The notes under the pieces were generated by a model. The model did not search any database and had not been told where the DNA came from. It worked only from the letters and a program-made list of their open reading frames with translations. Below are positions 25,190 to 34,289 of a stretch of 64,000 bases of DNA, one piece after another. A program made the translations under genes and the position numbers. Within the stretch, counting starts at the first letter, position 1. Each line of letters begins with the position of its first letter. Source of the stretch: Bradyrhizobium sp. AZCC 1610 (GTDB lineage: Bacteria > Pseudomonadota > Alphaproteobacteria > Rhizobiales > Xanthobacteraceae); contig NZ_JAZHRR010000001.1 in NCBI RefSeq assembly GCF_036924515.1, positions 963,001 to 1,027,000 of the forward strand, in the 5' to 3' direction.

Positions 25190-27458
25190 ATGAGCTTCCG
25201 CCGCGATTTCATCAGCAAGCCGATCTTCGCTTTCGCGCGTGGCGCAATGCCCGCGATGTCCGACACCGAGCGCGAGGCGCTCGAAGCGGGCGACGTCTGG
25301 TGGGATGCGGATCTCTTCACCGGCAATCCCGACTGGTCGAAGTTGCTGGCGGTTGCGCCGGCCACGTTGACTGAAGAAGAAAAGGCCTTTCTCAACGGCC
25401 CCGTCGACGAGCTCTGCGCCATGCTCGACGAGTGGAAGATCAATTGGGAGTGGCGCGATCTGCCGCCGGAGGCCTGGGCCTTCATCAAGCGTCACAAAAT
25501 TCTTCGGCATGATCATCCCCAGGGAATTTGGCGGGCTTGGCTTCTCGCCCTATGCGCATTCGGAAGTGGTGCGAAAACTTTCCTCGCGCTCGCTGACCGC
25601 GGCCGTCACCGTGATGGTGCCGAATTCGCTCGGGCCGGGTGAACTGCTGATGCGTTTCGGCACCAAGGAGCAACAGGATAGATGGCTGCCGCGGCTTGCC
25701 GAAGGCGCCGACATTCCCTGCTTCGGCCTCACCAGCCCGGAAGCCGGCTCCGATGCGGCGTCGATGGTCGATACCGGGATCATCTGCAAGGGCAATTTCG
25801 AAGGTCGCGAAGTGCTGGGCCTGCGCCTGAACTGGCACAAGCGCTACATCACGCTGGGGCCGGTCGCGACGCTGCTCGGTCTCGCCTTCAAGGCCTATGA
25901 CCCCGATCATCTGGTGGGAGATCAGGAAGACCTCGGCATTACCGTAGCCCTGATCCCGACCCATCTGCCCGGCGTCGAGATCGGCCGCAGGCATTTGCCG
26001 GCGATGCAGGTGTTCCAGAACGGCCCGAACTGGGGCCGCGACGTATTCATCCCGATGGACTACATTATCGGCGGGCAAGAGCGGCTCGGGCAGGGCTGGA
26101 AGATGCTGATGACGGCGCTCGCCGCCGGCCGCGGCATCTCGCTGCCGTCACTCTCGGCCGCAGGCGCGGCCTATGCGGCGCGTACCACCGGCGCCTATGC
26201 CCGCATCCGCGAGCAGTTCGGCATTTCCATCGGCAAGTTCGAAGGCATCGAGGAGCCGCTCGCCCGCATTGCCGGTACGGCCTATCTGCTCGACGCCGCG
26301 CGCCGGCTGACCTGTGCTGCTCTCAATCAGGGGCATCATCCCGCCGTCATTTCCGGCATCATGAAGCTGCACGCTACCGAGCGGATGCGGATCGTGATCG
26401 ACGACGCCATGGACATCCATGGCGGCAAGGCCGTGATCGACGGGCCGCAGAACTATCTCGGCAATCTCTATCGTTCAGTGCCGGTCGGCATCACCGTCGA
26501 GGGCGCCAATATCCTCACCCGAAATCTCATCGTGTTTGGTCAAGGCGCGATCCGCGCGCATCCATTCCTGCTCGACGAAATGAATGCACTGGGTGAAGCG
26601 GATCGTGCCAAAGGCCTCGACGCCTTCGACAAGGCGCTCTGGAAACATGTCGGCCACAGCTTCAAGACCATGTTTCGCGCCTGGGGCCGAAGCTGGAGCG
26701 GCGGCCTGTTTGCGCCCGCACCCGATGCCGGCGAGGCGACGCGGTTCTATCGCCAGATTTCGCGATACTCTGCGGCGTTTGCATTATGCGCCGACATGGC
26801 ACTGTTGACGTTGGGTGGCGCACTCAAGCGCAAGGAAATGCTCTCCGCCCGGTTCGGCGACATTCTGTCCGAACTCTATCTGCTGTCAGCTGCGTTGAAA
26901 CGCTGGCAGGATGAGGGACGGCAGAAGGAAGATTTCGCCGCGCTCGAATGGTGCATGGCGAGTGGCTTCAAGACGATCGAGAACCGCTTTGCCGAAATCC
27001 TCGCCAACCTGCCGAACCGGTTCGTGGCCGTGATCCTGAAATTCCTGATCCAACCGCTCGGCGCAAAGGTGCTCGGGCCGTCCGACCGCGTCGTGCATCA
27101 ATGTGCGCAGCTCGTGCTGGAGCCGTCGGCGGCGCGCGACCGGTTGACATCAGATCTTTCCGCGGTCGACGATGATGGCGGCGTGGCCCGCCTGGAGAAG
27201 GCGTTCCTTCTGGTCACGGCGGCAGAAGATATTTCCAAACAGATGCGCGCCGCGCGCCTGCATGACTGGAAAGAGGCGGTCAAGAAGGGCGTCATTACAC
27301 AGGCCGACGGCGAGAAGCTGCAGGCTGCGCATGAAGCCGTTGCGAAGGTGATTGAGGTCGACGATTTCGCAGCCGAAGCGCTGTCGCCGATTTACAGGAA
27401 GGGCGCCGACGTGCATCAATTCTTCCAGGAACTGGGTGAGCAGAGGGCAGCGAGCTGA
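25190..27458 (+). pseudogene. fadE: Long-chain acyl-CoA dehydrogenase, frameshifted by 1 base
   Basis: Corrected length 755 codons, full size for bacterial FadE, which oxidises acyl-CoA to trans-2-enoyl-CoA. The first frame runs from MSFRRDFISKPIFAFARGAM to AWAFIKRHK; the next frame continues GMIIPREFGGLGFSPYAHSE, then PCFGLTSPEAGSDA (FAD/substrate region), ERMRIVIDDAMDIHGGKAVI with the catalytic base region, and the long C-terminal domain ending QFFQELGEQRAAS. The shift is in AAAA at 25496-25499; removing one A restores the frame. It opens the beta-oxidation operon and overlaps the thiolase start by one base. If real, the enzyme is lost; an assembly error is equally possible. Confidence 0.87.
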
Positions 27459-28741
27459 TGGCGCGACCGGTCTTTATCGTTGACGGCAGCCGGACGCCGT
27501 TCCTGAAAGCGCGTTCTGGTCCCGGGCCGTTCACCCCGGTCGATCTCGCCGTGCAATGCGGCCGGCCGCTGTTGGCGCGGCAGCCTTTCGCGCCCAACGC
27601 TTTCGATCAGGTCATTCTTGGCTGCGTCAACGTCATTGCCGACGAGATGAACCCGGCCCGCGTCGCTGCGCTGCGGCTCGGCATGGGCGAGAAGATGGTC
27701 GCCTTTACCGTGCAGATCAATTGCGGCTCCGGCATGCAGTCGATCGACACGGCTTACCGCTACATCCGCGAAGGCGTCTCAGACCTTATTCTGGCGGGCG
27801 GCGCCGAGGCGTTGAGCCACGCGCCGCTGGTATGGCCGCAACAGGGCGTGCGCTGGTTTGCGGGCCTTGCGGGAGCGAAAGGCATCGGCGCAAAAATCAT
27901 GGCCGCGCTGAAGGCGAAGCCGAGCTATTTCAAGCCGATTATCGGGCTGGAGCGCGGGCTCACCGATCCCATCACCGAACTTAATATGGGCCAAACCGCC
28001 GAAGTGGTCGGGCATCTCTTCGGCGTCACCCGCGCGCAGTCGGATGCCTATGCCGCCGAAAGCCACAAGCGGCTGGCGAAGGCGCAATCGGAGGGTTGGC
28101 TCAAGGGCGAGGTCGAAACCGCGTTCGCCCGAGACGGAAAATTCTACGATCACGACGACGGCGTGCGGCCGGACTCGACGCCGGAGAGCTTGGCGAAACT
28201 GAAACCGGTGTTCGAGCGTCCCTGGGGCAAGGTCACCGCCGGCAATTCCTCGCAAATCACCGACGGCGCGTCGTGGGTGATCCTGGCGTCCGAAGAGGCG
28301 GTTGCCAAACACGGCCTGAAGCCGAAGGCGGCCATTCTCGACAGCCAGTGGTCGGCGCTCGATCCCGGCATCATGGGCCTGGGCCCGGTGCTGTCGGCGA
28401 CCGAGCTGTTGAAGCGCAACGAACTGACGCTGTCGGATATCGAGACCTGGGAATTGAACGAGGCATTTGCGACGCAGGTGCTGGGCTGTCTTGCCGCCTG
28501 GAACGACGAAAAATTCTGCAAGGGGATTCTCGGCCTCGATGGCGCGGCCGGCGAACTCGACCAGAGCAAATTGAACGTCGATGGCGGCGCGATCAGCCTC
28601 GGCCATCCCGTCGGCTGCAGCGGCAATCGCATCGTGCTGCATCTCGTCAACACCATGAAGCGATTGGGCACACGGCGCGGCATCGCCACCGAATGTATCG
28701 GCGGCGGGCAGGGCGGCGCGATGCTGATAGAGGCGGTGTGA
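27458..28741 (+). CDS. fadI: Acetyl-CoA C-acyltransferase (thiolase)
   Basis: A 427-residue thiolase for the last step of beta-oxidation. The nucleophile Cys lies in QINCGSGMQSIDTAY near residue 90. The C-terminal catalytic residues are in GGAISLGHPVGCSGNRIVLHL (described in parts), with the His of GHP and the second Cys of ECIGGGQGGAM at the end. NEAFA (residue about 330) is the conserved Asn-Glu loop. The ATG overlaps the fadE stop (TGATG), and fadJ follows after two bases, so the three genes are an operon. The FadI rather than FadA label is based on the length and the FadJ partner. Confidence 0.92.
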   Translation: MARPVFIVDGSRTPFLKARSGPGPFTPVDLAVQCGRPLLARQPFAPNAFDQVILGCVNVIADEMNPARVAALRLGMGEKMVAFTVQINCGSGMQSIDTAYRYIREGVSDLILAGGAEALSHAPLVWPQQGVRWFAGLAGAKGIGAKIMAALKAKPSYFKPIIGLERGLTDPITELNMGQTAEVVGHLFGVTRAQSDAYAAESHKRLAKAQSEGWLKGEVETAFARDGKFYDHDDGVRPDSTPESLAKLKPVFERPWGKVTAGNSSQITDGASWVILASEEAVAKHGLKPKAAILDSQWSALDPGIMGLGPVLSATELLKRNELTLSDIETWELNEAFATQVLGCLAAWNDEKFCKGILGLDGAAGELDQSKLNVDGGAISLGHPVGCSGNRIVLHLVNTMKRLGTRRGIATECIGGGQGGAMLIEAV

Positions 28742-28743
28742 TC

Positions 28744-30838
28744 ATGGATTCGCAGATCATGAACGTTCTCGGTGATCGCGTGCTCGAACTCGGGCCGAAG
28801 TCCGATGCCGATGGGCCGTACAAGAATTTCAAGCTGACGCGGGATGCCGATGGCGTCGCGTGGCTCTTGTTCGACCGCGAAGGCACCAGCGCCAATACGC
28901 TTTCGGCCGACCTGATCGAGGAGCTCGACAAGGTGCTGGCGGAGCTGGAAAGCCAACGCCCGACAGGCCTCGTCATTCGTTCCGCCAAGAATTCCGGCTT
29001 CATTGCCGGCGCGGACGTCAATGCGTTTCGCGGCGCGACCGATTCGAGTGCAGTCGAGACCGAGATCGGCCGCGCGCATGCGGTGATCGACCGGCTTGAG
29101 GCCCTGCGGGTTCCGAGCGTTGCCGTGATCCACGGCTTCTGCCTCGGCGGTGGCCTCGAAGTGGCGCTGGCCTGCCAGATGCGGATTGCGATCGAGGACG
29201 CGCGGTTTGGTTTCCCCGAGGTGATGCTCGGCCTGCATCCAGGCCTCGGTGGCACCGTGCGGTTTACGCAGCTCGTCAATCCGATGCAGGCGATGCCGTT
29301 GATGCTCACCGGCAAGACCATCGATGCGCGCAAAGCGAAATCGCTCGGGCTGGTCGACGCCGTGACGCAGGAGCGGCATGTTCGCAATGCCGTGAAGGAC
29401 GCCGTATCCGGCCGTATGAAACGCGCGCGGCCCGGGCTGCTCAACAATTTTCTCAGCCTCGGTCCGGTCAGGGGATTCCTCGCCGGGCGCATGCGCAGCG
29501 AGGCGGCCAAGGCCGCGCCGGAAGCGCATTACCCCGCGCCTTACGCGCTGATCGATCTCTGGGAAAAGCATGGCGGCGACCGTGCGGCGATGCTCAACGC
29601 CGAGAAGGCGTCTTTCGCCAAGCTGATGGTGACGCCGACCGCGCAGAACCTGATCCGCGTTTTCTTCCTGCGCGAGCAGATGAAGAAGCTCGCAGGCAGC
29701 GGCAACAAGATTGAGTACGTCCACGTCATCGGCGCCGGCGCGATGGGCGGCGACATCGCCGCCTGGTGCGCCGGTCAGGGCATGCGGGTCACGCTTGCCG
29801 ACATGAAGCCGGAGCCGATCGCTGGCGCGATCAAGCGCGCAGCTGACCTCTACGGCAAGATCCTGCGCAAGCGCACTGCCGTGCGCGATGCGCTCGACCG
29901 GCTGATGCCGGACATGCAGGCCGAGGGCGTCCGCAACGCCGATCTCATTATCGAAGCGGTGCCGGAAAAGCTTGAGCTGAAGCAGAAGGTCTACGCGCGG
30001 CCTTGAGCCTGTCATGAAGCTCGGCGCGATCCTTGCCACCAACACCTCGAGCATTCCGCTGCAGGACCTGCGCACCAGGCTGCAGAGGCCCGAGCGGCTG
30101 CTCGGACTACACTTCTTCAATCCGGTATCGCGGCTGCAGCTCGTTGAGGTCGTCAGCCATGACGGCACCGATGCGCAACTATTGAAGGAGGCGCTGGCCT
30201 TCGTCGGCGCCATCGACCGGCTGCCGCTGCCCGTAAAATCCTCGCCCGGCTTTCTCGTCAACCGTGCGCTGACGCCGTACATGCTGGAAGCGATGGTGAT
30301 GCTGGACGAGAAGATCGACAAGAAGGTCATCGACGCCGCCGCCAAGAAGTTCGGCATGCCGATGGGTCCGATTGAATTGGCCGACCAGGTCGGCCTCGAT
30401 ATCTGCCTCGATGTCGGCGACATGCTGCGCTCGAAGTTCGGCGACATGCTGCCGCCGACGCCGGCCTGGCTGCGCGACAAGGTCGCCAACGGAGAACTCG
30501 GCCGCAAGACCGGCAAGGGGTTTTACATCTGGAAGGACGGCAAGGCCGACGCCGGCGGCATGTCCGCGATCTCGGAACCGTCGGCGGAAATGATCGACCG
30601 GCTGATCCTGCCGATGTCGAATGTCTGCGTCGCCTGCTTGCGTGAAGGCATCGTCGACAATGCCGATGCAGTCGACGGTGCCGTCATCTTCGGCACCGGC
30701 TACGCGCCGTTCCGCGGCGGTCCCCTCAACTATGCGCGAACCCGCGGCGTGGAGAACGTGGTCTCGACGCTGGACGCCCTGACCGACAAGTTTGGCGGCC
30801 GGTTTACGCCGGATGCCGGCTGGGAGACTTTCAAGTGA
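28744..30838 (+). pseudogene. fadJ: Enoyl-CoA hydratase/3-hydroxyacyl-CoA dehydrogenase, frameshifted
   Basis: Corrected length 697 codons. The N-terminal crotonase domain has GADVNAFRG, HGFCLGGGLEVALACQMRIA (in parts) and FPEVMLGLHPGLGG with both catalytic Glu residues. The dehydrogenase domain starts at HVIGAGAMGGDIAAWCAGQG, and the second part continues LEPVMKLGAILATNTSSIPL, LGLHFFNPV and the C-terminal helical domain ending GWETFK. The break is at 29994-30001: the first frame hits TGA at 30004-30006 right after QKVYARP; removing one base joins the halves. It overlaps the thioesterase start by four bases. Confidence 0.87.
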
Positions 30839-31263
30839 CGGAGACCCATGTGCACGCGCCGGTCAACACCGAGACCGAGCCGCGCGGCGACCTCTGCATC
30901 CGCACGCTGGCGATGCCGGCCGACACCAACGCCAATGGCGATATCTTCGGCGGCTGGCTGCTCAGCCAGATGGACATCGGTGGCGGCGTGTTCGCTTCCA
31001 AGATCGCCAAGTCGCGGACCGTCACGGTCGCGATCGAGGCGATGAATTTCCGCAAAGCGGTGTATGTCGGCGATCTCGTTTCGGTCTACGCCAATCTGGT
31101 GCGGGTCGGACGCACCTCGATTACCGTTCACCTGGAAGCCTGGGTGGTGCGGCGCAAAGAGTTGCAGTCGATCCTCGTGACCGACGGCAATTTCACCTAC
31201 GTCTCGATCGATGACAACGGCCGTCCGCAGCCAGTTAGCCCGGCCGGTGTGATCACGACCTGA
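30835..31263 (+). CDS. Acyl-CoA thioesterase, YciA/BACH-like
   Basis: A 142-residue single hotdog-fold thioesterase. The motif ADTNANGDIFGGWLLSQMD near residues 28-46 contains the catalytic Asn/Asp region of this family, and AIEAMNFRKAVYVGDLVSVY follows with the substrate-channel strands. It hydrolyses acyl-CoA to free acid and CoA; chain length is not predictable. The GTG start overlaps the fadJ stop (GTGA), so it is the last gene of the fad operon, where it may relieve CoA sequestration. Confidence 0.9.
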   Translation: MTETHVHAPVNTETEPRGDLCIRTLAMPADTNANGDIFGGWLLSQMDIGGGVFASKIAKSRTVTVAIEAMNFRKAVYVGDLVSVYANLVRVGRTSITVHLEAWVVRRKELQSILVTDGNFTYVSIDDNGRPQPVSPAGVITT

Positions 31264-31266
31264 AGC

Positions 31267-31701
31267 TTACGGGCAGGGACGCTCGTAGCCGTCACGGCCA
31301 ATGAACGTGCCGCGGCGCGGATCATAGGTCTGCGAGCGCATGCAGCGCGGCGTGTCGTCATAATACCGGGGCGGGGGAGGTGCGTACTGTGCCTGGACAC
31401 CGCAATAGCGCGGCGAAACTTCCTGCCAGCCGCCGGGCTGTTCCACGTAGCAGCCGCCCTGGTAATAGCGATAGCCGCCGGGCCGCGGTTCGCCCTGGGC
31501 GCCGATCGCGGCGCCCGTCGTGGCACCCACGATCGCGCCAACCGCAGCCCCACGGCCGCCGCCGAGCGCGCCGCCGACAATGGCGCCCGCGGCGCCGCCG
31601 AACAGCGCGCCCCCGAGCGTGCTTTCCTGCGCCGCGGCCTCCTGGAGCGGTGCGCAGACCGCAAGGGCAACCAGCATCGAGAGCGCGAATTTCGGCATCA
31701 T
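31267..31701 (-). CDS. Glycine-zipper envelope protein with BA14K-like tail
   Basis: A 144-residue exported protein. After the signal peptide (ALSMLVALAVCAPLQEAAAQ) comes a glycine-zipper segment, with repeated GGALFGGAAGAIVGGALGGG-type spacing, that can insert in or span the membrane. The tail has PPPPRYYDDTPRCMRSQTYD and GTFIGRDGYERPC, resembling the end of BA14K-family proteins (Cys pair with SYDPxxGTYxGxDG). ATG 31701 has GGAG upstream. Convergent with the fad operon by three bases. Function unknown, probably envelope-associated. Confidence 0.78.
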   Translation of the reverse strand: MMPKFALSMLVALAVCAPLQEAAAQESTLGGALFGGAAGAIVGGALGGGRGAAVGAIVGATTGAAIGAQGEPRPGGYRYYQGGCYVEQPGGWQEVSPRYCGVQAQYAPPPPRYYDDTPRCMRSQTYDPRRGTFIGRDGYERPCP

Positions 31702-31790
31702 GTCAGTTCTCCAGCCATTGAACGATTCGCCAGCGTATTCTGCAGCCAGCTTTGACATAGGTTGGCCTTACGGCGCAACGCTGGAAGCGG

Positions 31791-31815
31791 GGAACGATTT
31801 GCCCCGCAACCCGTT
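31791..31815 (+). promoter_or_regulatory. Candidate EcfG general-stress promoter
   Basis: GGAAC at 31791-31795, a 16-base spacer and CGTT at 31812-31815, matching the known EcfG consensus exactly, 30 bases before the start of the small gene at 31846. Assignment is by consensus only. Confidence 0.65.
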
Positions 31816-31845
31816 GTAGGCCGGGAAGAAATCAGAGGCTGGACC

Positions 31846-32034
31846 ATGTCGGACACCTATATCATCGAAGTCGGCTCGCAGTCGGCAGGCATTGTTGTGC
31901 GCGTGCCTGGCGGCTATCGGTTCTTTGCCGCCTCGCACCGTTTCAACCGGCTGGAGGGGCAGATATTCCGCAATGCTCGCGAGGCCGAGCACGCGGCCCA
32001 GCTTCTCGCCAGCGGGATGCCGCTGGCGGCGTAA
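31846..32034 (+). CDS. Small hypothetical protein (62 aa)
   Basis: A 62-residue soluble protein beginning SDTYIIEVGSQSAGIVVRVPGGYRFFAAS and ending in a short helix AREAEHAAQLLASG (each shown in part). It resembles small conserved rhizobial proteins of unknown function, and I assign no family. The start ATG has an AGAGG-like site. The exact EcfG promoter match upstream points to expression under general stress. Confidence 0.68.
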   Translation: MSDTYIIEVGSQSAGIVVRVPGGYRFFAASHRFNRLEGQIFRNAREAEHAAQLLASGMPLAA

Positions 32035-32058
32035 CCGCCAGCGCCGGTCGTCCAACGG

Positions 32059-32517
32059 TCAGAGCTTGGTGGCCGACCGCGACAGCAGCTTCCAGTCCGA
32101 ACCCTGCTTCTGCCAGTTCATCAGGATGTGCAGGTTCTGCGGGACCTTCTTGCCGTCGGCCGCAAATTCCTGCTCGCCAACAAAGTTGAAGCGCACGATG
32201 GCGGCCGGACCGACGATGCGGATCGTGGGGTTCTTGTATTCAAGCGACGTCCATTTGTATTTCGCATTCTTGACGCCCGCCAGCAGTGTCGCCTTGTCGT
32301 CGACAGCTCCGCTGGAGTGGCTGTAGCTGAGTTCTTCCGCGCAGAGCGGGGCGATCCCTTCGGCATTGCCAGCCGCCTGCGCCGCACGGAAGGCTTCGAC
32401 GTTCTTCGCAATGGCATCCTCGTCCGCTCCGGCAAAAGCCGGGACGACGCTCATGAGCCCAATCCCAAGCCCAAGTGCGAGTACGGGCAAGGCGAGCTGA
32501 CGGCGATCGATGTTCAT
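32059..32517 (-). CDS. Exported NTF2-like (SgcJ/DUF4440-type) protein
   Basis: A 152-residue protein with a signal peptide (LALPVLALGLGIGLMSVVPAFA) and a cone-shaped NTF2-like domain: an N-terminal helix (AIAKNVEAFRAAQAAGNAEG), the CAEELSYSHSSGAVDDKATLL core, and a last strand WKLLSRSATKL. Members bind small ligands or are enzymes of varied type; no catalytic residue can be named. ATG 32517 follows GGAGG. Divergent from glpR by 250 bases. Confidence 0.8.
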   Translation of the reverse strand: MNIDRRQLALPVLALGLGIGLMSVVPAFAGADEDAIAKNVEAFRAAQAAGNAEGIAPLCAEELSYSHSSGAVDDKATLLAGVKNAKYKWTSLEYKNPTIRIVGPAAIVRFNFVGEQEFAADGKKVPQNLHILMNWQKQGSDWKLLSRSATKL

Positions 32518-32767
32518 GGTTTCCTCCATTCGTTTCTGGTTGTGATCACAGTGTTGCAGCCACAAATTGCTTTGTCGAGCAGTCGCGCGCAGGGTGCGGG
32601 CTCGCATGGCTTCGGGCGCGGTCGCCTTAACCAGGATTCCTCGTTTCGCCCCGCCAAACGCCTTTGCGGCCGATCTCCCTCGTTGACCGCAGCCCCAATC
32701 AGCCGCACCATAACGGCAACTTTGTGCCCCAGCTCCATATCAGGTCCATATCTCAAGGGTGCCAGCC

Positions 32768-33601
32768 GTGGCCGGACTGTCCCACCGTCAGACTGAAATT
32801 CTCAACATCGCCCGCGCCTTTGGCCGGGTGATGGTGGAAGACCTCGCCAAGCGTTTCGAGGTTTCGGCGCAGACCATCCGCAAGGACCTCAACGACCTCT
32901 GCGACCAGCGTTCGCTGACCCGAATCCACGGCGGCGCCATCATCGCCTCCGGCGTCGAAAACCTCGCCTATGAGGCGCGGCGTTTTGTGGCGGCGGAAGA
33001 GAAGCGGGCGATCGGCATCGCCGCGGCGTCGCGGATTCCGAACGGCTGCTCGCTGTTCATCAACATCGGCACCACGACGGAAGAAGTCGCGAGCGCGCTG
33101 ACCTCGCATGAGGACCTGCTCGTCATTACCAACAACCTCAACGTCGCGATGCTCTTGTATCGCCATCCGCGCATCGAGGTGATCGTGGCCGGTGGTGCGG
33201 TGCGCCGTGCCGACGGCGCAGTGATCGGCTCGACCGCGATCAGCCTGATCGGCCAGTTCAAGGTCGATTACGCCATCATCGGCGCCTCGGCGATCGACGA
33301 AGAGGGCGCGCTGCTCGACTTCGACTATCGCGAGGTGCAGGCGGCGCAGGCGATCATCGCCAACGCCCGCAGCGTCATGCTGGTCGCGGACTCGACAAAA
33401 CTCCGTCGCAGCGCGCCGGTACGCATCGCCCATCTCAGCCAGATCCAGACCTTCGTGACCGATGCGCCGCTGCCGGCGGGCCTCGCCAGCATCTGCAGCC
33501 ATCGCGGCATCGAAGTGGTCGAGGCGATGGACAAGCCGGCGGCGGATATCGACGAGCCGGGCGAGCCGATTCCTCCTCCCGCCGCCGTTCGACTGCGATA
33601 G
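32768..33601 (+). CDS. glpR: DeoR/GlpR-type transcriptional repressor
   Basis: A 277-residue regulator. The N-terminal DeoR winged helix is at residues 5-55 (LSHRQTEILNIARAFGRVMV, then EDLAKRFEVSAQTIRKDLND). The C-terminal sugar-phosphate-binding domain contains SLFINIGTTTEEVA, VITNNLNVAMLL and YAIIGASAIDEEGALLDFD, typical of DeoR proteins sensing phosphorylated sugars or glycerol-3-phosphate. It lies upstream of glpD and the glycerol ABC operon, separated by a divergent gene pair, so a GlpR role is inferred from context. GTG 32768 with AAGGG upstream was preferred to GTG 32759. Confidence 0.83.
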   Translation: MAGLSHRQTEILNIARAFGRVMVEDLAKRFEVSAQTIRKDLNDLCDQRSLTRIHGGAIIASGVENLAYEARRFVAAEEKRAIGIAAASRIPNGCSLFINIGTTTEEVASALTSHEDLLVITNNLNVAMLLYRHPRIEVIVAGGAVRRADGAVIGSTAISLIGQFKVDYAIIGASAIDEEGALLDFDYREVQAAQAIIANARSVMLVADSTKLRRSAPVRIAHLSQIQTFVTDAPLPAGLASICSHRGIEVVEAMDKPAADIDEPGEPIPPPAAVRLR

Positions 33602-33611
33602 CGCTTCGGCC

Positions 33612-34235
33612 CTATCGCGTCGCGGAACGCCACCGCCGTTGTTTTTCGCGATTTCCGCAGCCTTTCATGCTGCACCATTGCCGGCGTCGGCCCTTGCTGG
33701 TGTCGAGGTAATAGACGTCGCAGTCTGAGGCGCTACATTTACGAATTCTTTTGCGATCCTCGTCAACGAGCAGACATTCGATAGCGAGCGAACAGGCATG
33801 CAGGGGAATTTCTGGCGTCAGCGCTGGAGACCAGCGGCGATTGGCCAATCCGGGCGAAGGCGAGGACACCAGCGTCTGGGCCGCATGTGCCGCCTGGATC
33901 GCGGCGGATAGCGCATCGAGATCAGGCTGCCGCGCGGGCCGCCCTGAATTTGCAGTAGCCAGCACATCATGAAGGTGCTCGCGAAGCTTGCGCGCGCGTT
34001 TCAAGATATAAGAGCCCGAGCGGCTATCGAGCCGTTGCAGACGTGCGGCGGTCCGCCGATCGAGCAGTCCCGCCAGCGCCGCAAAGCGTGTCAGGTCATG
34101 ATACGTTGCCAGGTTCTCGATCGGCGTGGACGAGGGCCGCTCATCCAAGGTGTTCACAAGGTCCAGAGCCGGATGCCCGCCGCTCCATTCGAACGGATTG
34201 GCGCTTTCTGCTTGCCTCACGTCGTGCTCCATCAT
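33612..34235 (-). CDS. CGNR zinc-finger (ABATE-domain) regulator
   Basis: A 207-residue protein with an N-terminal ABATE domain (GGHPALDLVNTLDERP near residue 20) and a C-terminal CGNR zinc finger: RKCSASDCDVYYLDTSKGRR followed by RQWCSMKGCGNREKQRRWR (shown in part), with four cysteines and the CGNR tetrad. Such proteins act as putative DNA-binding stress regulators in alphaproteobacteria and actinobacteria. It is divergent from the EamA exporter gene, with a 7-bp inverted repeat between the two start regions, which suggests that it controls both. Confidence 0.88.
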   Translation of the reverse strand: MMEHDVRQAESANPFEWSGGHPALDLVNTLDERPSSTPIENLATYHDLTRFAALAGLLDRRTAARLQRLDSRSGSYILKRARKLREHLHDVLATANSGRPARQPDLDALSAAIQAAHAAQTLVSSPSPGLANRRWSPALTPEIPLHACSLAIECLLVDEDRKRIRKCSASDCDVYYLDTSKGRRRQWCSMKGCGNREKQRRWRSATR

Positions 34236-34264
34236 AACCTGTAAAACATATCAAAAGGGTTATG
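34233..34264. promoter_or_regulatory. Inverted repeat in the CGNR/EamA divergent promoter
   Basis: CATAACC at 34233-34239 is matched by GGTTATG at 34258-34264, separated by 18 AT-rich bases. The left arm overlaps the start codon of the CGNR gene. The placement in a 54-base divergent gap suggests an operator bound by the CGNR protein; that is inference. Confidence 0.5.
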
Positions 34265-34289
34265 AGCCGTCCATTGCTGTCGGGAGTCG

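Noticed and set aside
28150..30516. Long minus-strand frame of 788 codons across fadJ
   Set aside because: It is antisense to a well-conserved enzyme, with Arg/His-rich content and no family features, as expected from high-GC shadow frames.
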